Assembly (NCBI GenBank): GCA_028455995.1
Contig: JABELC010000013.1
Coordinates: forward strand, 1,054,001 to 1,118,000
Origin: Scleromitrula shiraiana
Lineage: Eukaryota; Ascomycota; Leotiomycetes; Helotiales; Sclerotiniaceae
Length of the DNA: 64,000 nucleotides
Direction of reading: 5' to 3'
Part shown: in pieces, positions 22,367 through 32,862 of the stretch
How the letters are laid out: the number at the start of each line of letters is the position of its first letter
How positions within the stretch are numbered: the first letter of the stretch is position 1
Made by a program: the position numbers and the translations under genes
Notes under the pieces: model-generated
The model's input: only the letters and a program-made list of their open reading frames with translations
Told to the model about the DNA's origin: nothing
The model's database searches: none

Positions 22367-23709
22367 ATGCCTTCTTCACCACGTACTCCCCTCCATAGTC
22401 GGCGTCCTTCCGCATTAGATTTCTCACCATCATCACCAATCCATACCGGATTTCATACACGCACATACTCGAAAACCTCCATACATACGCCTACAACCCT
22501 AAATCATATGAGCAGTCGAGAATTTTCCAGCAGCGAAGGAGTAGGAATGGGAATGGGAATGGACGTATTAGACAATGCGCAAAATGGAGGAAATGGACTA
22601 GGAAATCTCGCAGATGAATTAGCAGATGCTTGGAGTGAAGGAGAAGATGGTGACGAGGAGGAAATGGAAGAAAGTGATATGAATTTTCAAAACCAGAATA
22701 ATCCGACTTCGCCGTCTCAATCCGATACGGAGGATAATGATATACCTGCTGTGAGGGATAGCGGAGTAGACGTTACATCACCATCATCAAAATCTACGAC
22801 GAGGGAAAAACCACAAGTTCCGAATCCACTGAATCTTACGCCGCCGTTAGGTGGTAGAGTTCATCAGTTGGGTCATGCGAGGAGTCCGAGTGAGTATGAT
22901 GGGAGTGATTACGGAGACGATTCGGATTTAGAGAGTCCCGGAATTAGCCCGGCGTTGCTGGCTAGGATGGATATGGTGGAGGGGTTGGCGAGGAGGGGGA
23001 CAGAAAATAATGGGGGAGAGAGGGATGGTGTTGTTAGGAGGGTTATTGAGGGGTTAAGGGATTTGGGTGGTCAGTCTGGGGTTGAGGGTAATGCTACTCG
23101 GTATGTTTTATGTTTTCTTCTTTCCCACATCCCAATCTTGACCATCAATAAATAAATATAAAAGTCTAACTCCAGATCCAAAACAGACTAATAACCGCTC
23201 ACACCGCGCTATCAACCAACCTCCTCCACCAAACCCGACTCATCCAATCCCTCTCCCACCCCCTCTTCTCCCCCCTCTCTACACCCCCCACCCCCGAACA
23301 AACCGCGCAACTCCTCCCCCTCCTAACAACCCTCAACGAATCCATCCCCCGCCCCACAACCCCCTCCCTCACCTCCCTTACAGCCCTACACACCCTAACA
23401 ACCGACCTCATCCAAACCATCACCTACCTATCCGACACCCTGCACATGTCGCGCCAAACGACGCTAACCGCGTCTCGCAAACTCAAAAGCGCCAAGGAAC
23501 TCGTGGCTGAGATGAGGAGGGATGAGGAACTAAGAGAGGAGGGCGTGAGGTGGGTGGTTGAGGGGGATTGGCAGGAGCGGTTGGGGAGGAGGGAGGCGGC
23601 GGGGGTTTGTAGGGGGGTGGTGGGTGGTTTTGAGGAGGTTTGTGAGGGGTGGAGGAGGAGGTTGTTGGAGAGTGCGGGGGTGACGGCTGCGGAGGTGGGG
23701 GCTGCGTGA
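22367..23709 (+). CDS. Conserved-looking Ser/Asp-rich fungal protein, function unknown
   Basis: Two exons (22367-23100, 23187-23709) give 418 residues. The start at 22367 has a good context (AAAATG) and begins MPSSPRTPLHSRRPSALDF. Residues 60-140 are acidic with NLADELADAWSEGEDGDEEE, a motif-like stretch that could bind a partner. The second half is predicted helical (HTLTTDLIQTITYLSDTLHM, then RKLKSAKELVAEMRRDEELR) and ends in a tryptophan-containing helix. This layout, a disordered Ser-Pro-rich head and a coiled-coil tail, is seen in cytoskeletal adaptors such as Mto2-like proteins, but I do not recognise the family. Exon 2 shows an abrupt change from almost G-free C-rich coding to G-rich coding near 23446. 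Confidence 0.75.
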
Positions 23710-24507
23710 GGGGAGTGATGAGAGGGGTGCATATACATATACTTAACTAACCAACTGACTGTTAGTTGGTTCGTATATTGTCAACAAGCAAACAAGTAAG
23801 CAAAGAAGTAAGCAGTGGATGAATACATGGAGTTACGGAAAGTAAAGCAAAGGAAAGGAGTTTATGGTGGGATGAATTGAATGGCTTAGAAGGAAAGGTT
23901 AGGTTAGGTTAGGATAGGATGGGATAGGATGGGATAATATAGAAAGGAAAAACAGGGGGGGGGGAGATTATCTAAATTCAAGATAGATAGATGAGAAGAT
24001 AGATGATGGAGATGGAATAAACAAATGAATAAAAATCCCAATATCAAGATTCCTGTCACATTATCATATGATGCCCTATTATCAAGCTATTGGAGTTTCG
24101 AATACCCATCCAACAAACATACATATGATGAAATGAATTAACCCTTATCTCTCATGTCATTTTCATATAAATATCTACATAGAATCAAGTAAAGTAAAGT
24201 AAAGCAAACTTCCAGCAAATCTCCAGCAACTATGAGCTAAATCTGACAAGACAAGCAACTAACTAAAACATATTCTGTCATGTAATCCATGAAGAAAACA
24301 TCCATCCATATCTTCTCCTCTCTCCTCAATAATCATCAAGAACTCGAAGTAAAATTCGACAAAAAACCACACCCATAAATACCCTCTTTTATAGCACCCC
24401 ATCCCTCCATCCTTCCGTGAAAAAAAAAGAAAAAATCCACCACCATCACCACCATACACACACTCTCTCTTCCACACACCACCTTCAATCAATCCTTCCA
24501 CAAATAC
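23710..24507. other. Intergenic between two convergent genes
   Basis: Shared 3' region of convergent genes. It contains short pentamer runs (GGTTA and GGGATA words at about 23897-23936), a G run near 23956 and a purine-rich stretch. No gene is seen. Confidence 0.6.
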
Positions 24508-27456
24508 CTAATACCCCCCAAAACTCCCACACCTCCCCGCTCCACTCCCACCCGCAACCCCATTATTAACATTCCAACAATCGCTCCTCTGACTCTCACA
24601 CTTCTGCACCGCACTATCATACGTATCACCTCCACTTCTACTTTCACAACCCTGCGCATAAACTCCCACACAAGCCTCATACTGCGCATCACAAGCATCC
24701 TGACATCCCTTCCCACACTCATCATTCGCATACCCCTGACACTGACTACTATCCGCACTACTATAAAGTTTAAAAATCAAGCCTTCGTTATACTCCCCCT
24801 TATTATCATTACACCCCAAACACGGAAGACTGATCCCCCCAACCGGATTATACGTTCCATATCCATAGCTCGGGTTACTAGGCTGCGTGCAAATATTACT
24901 ACAACTCTGACTTGGAGCCGGTGCCGAACTCGTAGGTCTTGCTGTCGAAACACTAGTTTGTAGAGTAACCGGACATGTATAAACGCTTGATTTGAGAATC
25001 AAAGAAGGAGATGCGTATCCGGCAGGTAGATGCGCATTTTTGAATGCCTGCGCTGAACAACCCGATCCGGGACAGGCGGAAGAACAATAACTCGTGATAC
25101 TCGTACACCACAGTTGGAAATTGACGCAGGATAGTGAGCCGGGGAGTCCAGCTTGTAAGGCGCAGGTTGCGAGTTGGGCTGTGCAGGCTGTGAATGCGGA
25201 GTGACAAGAGGCTTGGTCGGTGAAGGGGAGGAGGGGCTTTGAACACCAGTTTCCGCATTTGTAGTCGCAGGTTGGAGTGGGTGTTATGGTTGTGGTTGTT
25301 GTGCAGAGGGTGTAGGTTGGTTTGATTGTTGTGGTTGGAGGTGGTGGTGGGGGAGTTGCAGTTGTGGGGGTGGGTTGTTGGGTAGATGTTACTGAAGAGG
25401 GAGGATTGGGTGTATAGCTTGAGCTAGGAATTGTCGGTGTACCTGGATTTATGGTGGAGATTGAGGATATTGTTGTTGATGAACCTGGATTTATGATGGA
25501 GATTGAAGACAATGTTGTGCATGATTCTGAAGATGTGAGAGATGTAGAATGTGAGATACTTTGGCTAGTAGTATGGGAACTGGTAACCGAAGAACTTTGA
25601 GATGAAACCGATGATGCACTACTTTGACTTGTATATGGCGCAGAAGAAGAGCTAGGAATCGAAGAAACTGATGTATATGACAATGATACCGTTGAAGTAG
25701 AAAGCGAAGACGTAGAAAATGAAGTCGACAATGAAGTCGATAACGAAGTTGACAATGAAGTCGACAACGAAGTTGACAATGAAGTTGACAACGATGTCGA
25801 GGTGGCACTAGCTGAATTGGTGTATGAAGATGTTGAAGAAGATGGAACACTTGAAGTAGGGTTACTTGAACTTGTAGATGTTGCAGATGATGCCGAAGAT
25901 GAGATCGGGCTTGTTTGGCTAGATGTTCCGCTTACTGATGAAGTATCAGATGGAGTTGATGGCGATGAGACACTACCCGGATTGGTATATGAAGGTGTAG
26001 AAGACGGAATGATTGAAGTTGAAGTAGGGTTACTTGAACTTGTATATGTCGAAGATGTTTGGGAAGATGATGATGCTGGGCTCGTCTGACTAGAGGTAAC
26101 ACCAACCGATGAGGTCTCAGATGGAGCTGATGGCGATGAGCTACTTTGACTAGTATACGAAGAGGATGTTGGCAAGGATGAGTAAGACGATGTGGAGCTC
26201 GGATTAGTTGAAGCATGGCTGCTCAAGCTTGAAGATGGTGCGGCAGATGATGATGGCGGTGAATAATTTGGTGTTGAAACCGAGACGCCTGGACCCGTAG
26301 ATGATGCGGATGGTGTAGATGATGATGATGACGATGTTGAAATTGAGATGCCTGAGCCCGTAGATGATGCAGATGGTGTAGATGACGATTGTGGCGAATA
26401 ATGTGGCGTAGAAGCCGAGACGCTTGTGTATGCTGGCGGTGAAGAAGAGCTTGATACATTCTCAGTGCAAGTCGTTGACGTACCAGATGCAGAGCTAGTT
26501 GCAGATACTGAACTACTGCTAGACGAGGGTGCAGCACCAGATGTTGAAGAAGGATAACTGCTAGAAGATGAAGAGGAAGACAATGGAGGACCGCCTCCAC
26601 CATTGCAAGGCTCTGTTGATTCCAAATCTTTTGCAACATATAGATTTAAGTTTGCGGCACCACCACATATCTCGCTAGTGTTTCCATTGCAAGTCATAGT
26701 ACAATTACCTTCATCAACTTTTGCAGTTCCATTACCAAGAACAACACCACAATAACATTCTTGTGAGTATTCAACTCCTGCGAAAGCATAGCCTCCATCT
26801 TTGCATGCGAAGAGGCATTTTTCGATTGTCATGTCGGATTCTGGGATTTGATCCTGTCTCCATGCTAGAGTGCGGCCAAATGGTGTAAGATCGGAATAGC
26901 ATCCCATTGGTAAGTAATCTGAGATGGTGGTATCGTCGACGGTCGGAAATGTTGTGTCTTGGTAAACAGAGATGATATCGTTTCCACCACAGGTTTCACT
27001 TTGATCACCTGTGCAAGGAAAGTTACAGTTGATCTCATCCGTTTGATTGCCCCGGACAGAGGCGCCACAAAAGCATTCTCCATAACTAATGGATGAATTA
27101 GAATTGAAGAACAAAGTAGGCAATATGAGATACTCACTATTCTAGTCCAGCATACTTGTAACCCTGGCCTATTTGATATCAATTTTTGTTGTTCCTCGGA
27201 GAATGAGAAAAATCTTACCTTTACAAAAGTCTACACAGATTTGAACAGTCATATTTTGACTATTGAGATCTGTTCTATCAATCAAAGCAGATGGGGAGCT
27301 AGGATCATCAAAACAACCCGCATAAACAAAGCTGGTGGTATTTGTACAGGAAGGAAGATCCGGTTGCCATCTTTCGGCGAAAAGAGGACTAGCATTGATG
27401 CCAGAAGATAAAATGAGGATTGCCGAAGCAACAAAGAGTGTTTTGGAGCTTAACAT
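24508..27456 (-). CDS. Secreted Ser/Thr-rich protein with two WSC domains and Cys-rich C-terminus
   Basis: Three exons (27456-27219, 27168-27138, 27085-24508), the middle one only 31 nt, give 948 residues. The start at 27456 yields a clean signal peptide (MLSSKTLFVASAILILSSG). Two WSC domains follow. The first runs from VYAGCFDD to CGGNDIISVYQ and the second from MGCYSDL to CGGAANLNLY, each with the usual CYCG/CFCG and PCTG/TCNG cysteine pattern. WSC domains bind glycans in cell-wall sensors and secreted wall proteins. About 400 residues of Ser/Thr-rich, probably O-mannosylated sequence come next, including a 12-nt repeat encoding SLST at 25727-25801. Two Cys-rich blocks then end in CGSFGGY. 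No transmembrane helix is visible, so it is probably a wall-attached or secreted protein rather than a Wsc-type sensor. Confidence 0.85.
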
Positions 27457-29874
27457 CTTGGATGAAGATGTTAATACTCTGTGTAGAGTGGAGGAAGGTA
27501 ATTGATCGGCGGTCAATACAAGATGTATTGGAATAATGAGATGTGCTAGAACTAGTTTGAAGTGAATGAAAGTTGAGAATGAAGGACGCCAAGTAATTTA
27601 TACAGTTTTTGAGATTGGGAAGTCACAACGTTCATCGTTATGACTACCCAGATACACTAAACTCATCGTCCATTTGTGGCAGCGACGAGTCTCGTAGCGC
27701 AAGGTATTTATGTACCTAATATATGGAAGTAACCAAACACATCACTCGCATATGATGCAGCATGGTTTTTGCATGGTTGCTTCTGAATTTCAATGTGCGC
27801 TTATAAATGATGTACCATAGTTATCAAGCTCCACCGGAAAGAGAGAAGCCGTCTGCCAGGCCCCGACAGATGTATGATTACCCTGCAGGATGAAGATATC
27901 ACCAGGGTCTTTCCAATTTTGGGGGTGTATATTCAACGCCCTCTTCGATAAAGTTATCGTGGAGAATTACAAGCCTCATATTTCGCCTGGTATTTGGACC
28001 TGGAGAGGCGGTTGATTTTTGTTCCTGCATCCATTGATGAGACATATTTTCATCTCTGTGAAAGCAGGAGACAATGATCTCGGAATAATATCATTTTTGA
28101 AGTTAAATGACAGCAAAATTCCTCTGTCAGCTTGACATAGGTATACGCCAAGCGGCAGGTACGTACCTACCCAATATTGATACAGTATGAGAAGATTTGA
28201 TATTGGCCAGAATGCCAAAGTAACCCTCTTTCCAAATCGGTGGACCTTGTCCTCCACAAAATCCCTACTTGCGGCTACCTTATACAAAATAAGCCAGGAA
28301 TACCAAAATTAATTTTCCGATTTGAGGTAAAATGCTTGATTTCGATGTAACCCGAGGATGCTTGAATCTTCCTAAGGTTTCCTCGTGTTACTGCATTCCA
28401 CTTGGAACTATTGAAATAAGGGCAAGATTTTGAATGTTCATGCGCGGCTGACATGCAATTCAAAACTCTATCTATAAGTTTTCCGGCTTAACGCTTGAAA
28501 GATTGTGAATTGAGTAAGATGAATTGTACCGATAAATTTTGAGGGGGGATTTAACTGATATGATAGATCGACTATCTAAAGAAGAATTAATCATTTTAAT
28601 TTATGAGGCTGAACTTGTTCCCCTAGTTTTGCAACCATAAGCTGCTGTGAACATGAATGATCATAGAATGTTCGTTGAGCCGTGTATCAATAGCGGGGTG
28701 GTTTATTCATGATGCTGCTGTGCTATATGTGACTGCGGGATATCGACCTCGTATCTCACGGCTCCTAGCTCATTCTCGGGCTCATCCGTACCTTATAATC
28801 ATTCCGCGTTCGATATGTGAAGAATTTATGCGGCGGATTATTATACACGATATGTACGCATTCACGATAAGCAAGACCGGATGAGGAGGTGATTCGCAAC
28901 CTCTTGTGAAATCGATTTCCTAAGGTTTTCGTTTGGGTCAAATTGTAGTAGCTTGTGGAGAATGGTGTAGTTCTAGGACTAGATGTAGCCTCCTATTTTC
29001 AGATATGATATGCTCTGTAACTGTCAATGGAATGGAACTTGGTAGTGTTTATGAGCACATGACATTTATTTTTTCCTTGCTGAGCTGAGTGTTAAAATTA
29101 TAGACCAGTCTCGAAGATGTACCAACTCCAAGTCCAGAGATATTGTTTTCCTTGTCCTCTTGTACGAACCATCGATATGATTTCAGACGGATGATGTTCC
29201 TTTCCATAGACTTAAGTCGCTAACCGAGCCTAGGTAGGAATTCATCACAAAAAGTGCAGACCCGAGGTTGCAACATAACTGCGGAATACAGATACTATTG
29301 AGTGGAGGGTTACAATACAGTAGACACTTGATGTATCCTATATTGTACAAACAATTTTAAGTATCGACAGGATATTGTTTTGTAATACAACCGTGAATAG
29401 AACATAGACGATGAATACTTAGGTAGTGTGAAGAATGAGAGAAAGAATCGAAAAAGTTGCAGGTTACCTGAATTTGCTATGCTAGGCTAAGGATGAACAC
29501 GAGCACTGGGTTTACTTACTAATTGTTCTATTTTAGGCTTTGTGTTACAGAAGTACAGAGGCGATGGAGGGTAAAGGCCCTTCTCCTGTGAGGCAAAAAT
29601 TAAAATTAAATCCACTCGGTCAACGACAAACAACGAAAGTATATCTTCAATTTCAAAGAATCTCTTCACATTGGATTTTAATCATGATGTAGTCAGCAAT
29701 GTCGGCGAACTTCGAAGTCATAACTGAGATTTTGAGTGAACTGCTAGCATCTATTGACTCCAGTGGCTCATGATTACGATAAATCCCACTTTGTTACAAG
29801 ATGTTGCCATTCTTAAACATAGCAACATCATTGGACTTTTGCTCTACTTATCCAAATATTTTATCATCACAATG
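27457..29874. other. Gene-poor region
   Basis: About 2.4 kb. The first 150 bp form the WSC gene promoter. The remainder holds short scattered open stretches on both strands, none supported as a gene. Confidence 0.5.
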
Positions 29875-30600
29875 CACATCAGATCATTGTCCCTGAATGA
29901 TATATCTGCGATTGCAGACTTTGTAACAGAAGCCTTTAAGGATGACACCCACTTCACAACAATTTGGCCACCTGCTGCAATAAAATCCGGCGCATATCGT
30001 CGTAGTGGCTTTCCACGTTGAAATAGATTCGTGAGTCTGGATCAACGATGTTTTATTACTGAAAGCGATGAGAAAGATGGATTTTGGAGTGGGAAAATGA
30101 GATTTTGGGGTATGCATTTTGGAAAAGAGTGGGGGACAGTCCGCAAGCCAAGAAGTGGTATACTGATTCGTTATTCAACAGTAAGATTCCTCAAGTTTGG
30201 ATATTTATTGAAATTGAAACTAATTATGATCATAGAATTGGAAAGGGGGCTCATAACAGCTGAGACTTGGTATTCTGAGACTTTTCTGGACCGTGATAGC
30301 AATTGGGAAATGGCTCATAAATCTCAAAAATTGGCTGTTAACAATTTTGCTTCCCTCACATAATATTGGGAGTTGATTGCATTAGCAGTAGACCACAAAT
30401 ATCATCGACGTGGTATCGGTGGAGCTATGTTGACATGGGGGATTGATGTTGCTCAGGAGGAACATATTCCAGTCGTTCTGGAAGCAACTCTAGCTGGGAC
30501 TAAATTGTACTCAAATTTTGGATTTGAGATCATTCATATCAATGAGTTATGGAAAGGCGTAGAAATAGTTGCTATGAAGTTGGAGCCAGAAAGTAGTTGA
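29875..30600 (+). pseudogene. Broken GNAT-family acetyltransferase
   Basis: The first part opens MHIRSLSLNDISAIADFV and continues to WPPAAIKSGAYRR, as in fungal GNAT proteins. The expected continuation WLSTLK is then in another frame and ends in TAG. The sequence returns to the first frame at RFVSLDQRCFI. A TAA lies just before YWELIALAVDHKYHRRGIGG, which is the conserved acetyl-CoA loop (RRGIGG). The end KLYSNFGFEIIH is also typical. Frame changes plus a stop immediately before the core motif argue for a dead gene. One or two unusual introns could hide some breaks but not all easily. Confidence 0.62.
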
Positions 30601-31054
30601 ATCTTATCTAGTTGAAAATTTAGATATTGGGACCTAGTGGGAACATTGGATATCCTTCAATTCAACATGTGAGCAATCAATACTTTGAAAGATTCATTCC
30701 CCAGTGGGCTCGAACTTTATCTTCGACCATGTTTGTTCAACGATCTTCAGATTATACTCTTAGTTTTGAGTTCGACCTCATGCATTACAGAAACCAAAGT
30801 TTTGTGATACAAGGTATCATGACATTTTCTTAAAATATGGCCGAATTTCAAAAAATTGGACGACAGTTGTGAGCATTGAGTAACGTACAAAACCTTCCTT
30901 CCTTCTCTACAAGTATATCATCATGCCTTCCGAATGCAACGATTTAACAGCTTTAACACTAAAAATATTCTTCTATCTCAACTATCACTGTAAATAATTA
31001 TTTCCCTGTTTTTCGAGAACTCAAAATCCTAAGAAACCATAACAGCTATCTTTA
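30601..31054. other. Intergenic
   Basis: No gene is seen. It is AT-rich and includes the likely promoter of the next gene. Confidence 0.5.
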
Positions 31055-32425
31055 ATGTCTCAAACATCATCGAATTCTCAATCACCCGAACCCATTGATA
31101 CCCCCAGATCAGGAACATTGCCTGGTAGGCCTACCACTATTTCATTCCACCACAGATCCAACAAAAATGGTCCCGACGAAAAGTATCAAGTGAACGAAGA
31201 CCTCCTCTACGAATATGATTTCCCGGGTCACTGCTATGTCTCCGCCCACCTCCAACGTCTCCAACATGGCATCTACACTGATGCCAATCTCCACACAAAA
31301 CACACCATGCATGTGACTTTTGCGGCTATATCCTTCAGAATACATCCCTCTCAATCGAACTATAATCGATTTAAATCGGCGAATATTACCATCAAAGCTA
31401 AATCGGAAAACGGCGAATATGTTCGCTTCTTGAAATTCGCCCCCCATCTAGTTTTCGGTTCTATTACTTCAGAATCTTGCAAATGGGGATTTCAGTTAGG
31501 AGCTTCCTTAGGTGTAACTCAGGGCCCGGTAAGTGCCGCGATCAAACCAGGGTTCTCAAGTGAGAAAGATAAAGTGGTGGGAACTATGATGAAAATGTAC
31601 AGTACTCTGAACCCCCTATTCTCTTCTTATTTTATCAAGATAAACCAGATGTTCTATGTCATTTCCACACAACCTAACATCAAGTAGTCAGGGTTCAACG
31701 CGAAGTACACTCACCATGTCTGATCACTCATCCAAAATCCTAAAACGTAATCCCGATACCCTTCTTCAATGGTCTCTCGAGGAAAACTCACAACAAGGAT
31801 CCGGTCTCCCACGTGAATTTACATTCGTGTTTCTAATGGAGCGAACCCACCCTGAAGGAATCAAACATCCTCCCGTTCACACTATGAGTTCATCCAGATT
31901 TGAGAAATTCTCCACGCAATTGAGACATGCGAAGGAAGAATTCAAACTTGAAATGAGTTGCTTAGAAGATGAATTCAAAGAAAAAGTCGAGGTTTTGAGA
32001 TATCAGGAGGTTATGGACGTGGAGAAGGAGGAAAGAAATGTAGAGAGGAGGAGATTGGATAAAGATTTCGAGGAGATTTTCACTACATTAGAATTTGACA
32101 TCTGTGTAGATCCAAATAGTAATTCCTGCCCACCCCCCTTCTCTCTCGTCCCCTTTTTAACACTCCCATAGTATCCGGACATGATCCTCTAAAAACTCTC
32201 AAAACAACCTCTCAGTCCCAAATAACTACCGTATCAGGAGAAGTAGGGCAACGTTTCCCAACCGAAAATTCAGCTGATAGTTTGGGCAAAGTGGAACATC
32301 CGGAGTGTATGGTGGATGGATTGTATAACTTTGCGAAGATGGGTGGTGCGTTTGAGGATATGGTGGCGTTGCCGGGGAATTCGGTAAGTAGTCGAGAACC
32401 AGATTTGCCTACCGGGGGGGGATAG
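31055..32425 (+). CDS. Unrecognised fungal protein with central coiled coil
   Basis: Three exons (31055-31596, 31688-32118, 32172-32425) give 408 residues. The first intron (91 nt) is supported because the join reads KVVGTMMKIQGSTRSTL smoothly. The second (53 nt) joins DPN to ISGHDPLK. The protein has a polar Ser/Pro-rich head, then a folded-looking part with beta-rich patterns (THFAAISFRIHPS-like, VRFLKFAPHLVFGSI). Next come LPREFTFVFLMER and a charged helix (EEFKLEMSCLEDEFKEKVEV) likely to form a coiled coil. I do not recognise the family. A strong GTAAGT donor lies inside exon 3 after PGNS (about 32383), so the true C-terminus may be spliced differently and continue to about 32510. Confidence 0.65.
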
Positions 32426-32862
32426 ATTGCTTGAATTTTGGGAAGAGGAGGAGGATTGTAAGGGATTGGGTATTGGGTATTGTTTTGGATAATGAGGTTT
32501 GGATAGAAATGAGATGATCACTGGAGTTGGCTTGGGATAGACAAATGTTCATACCTAGATGTTCAATACCTATTAATCACTACTCCAAGAGATCATGTTC
32601 AACAACCTTTTTCTCTCGTGCTTTGTTCATTTCTGTTATTTACCAAACAATTGAATATATACAAACAAGTACCCATACCCATCATCCTGACTAATGCTAC
32701 TACTCGTCCATAAAGCTAATAATCCCACGTGAAACTCAATAGACGATCAATTTGAAAATTACAATCCCTAGCTCTATAAAACTGAAAATATATTTCCAAA
32801 CAACGAATTCTCAGAAAACAGATTCAATTGCCCTTACTCCGATTAATCATCCGAGATGCTAC
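32426..32862. other. Intergenic between convergent genes
   Basis: No gene is seen. It may include an alternative terminal exon of the preceding gene up to about 32510. Confidence 0.45.

Noticed and set aside
23897..23917. GGTTA/TTAGG runs resembling telomere repeats
   Set aside because: Only about three units, of pentamer type rather than the TTAGGG of filamentous fungi, inside ordinary intergenic microsatellite DNA between two genes.
26223..26639. His/Leu-rich minus-strand frames inside the WSC gene
   Set aside because: Shadow frames produced by the Ser/Thr-rich repeats of the real gene; composition is extreme and has no independent start or splice support.
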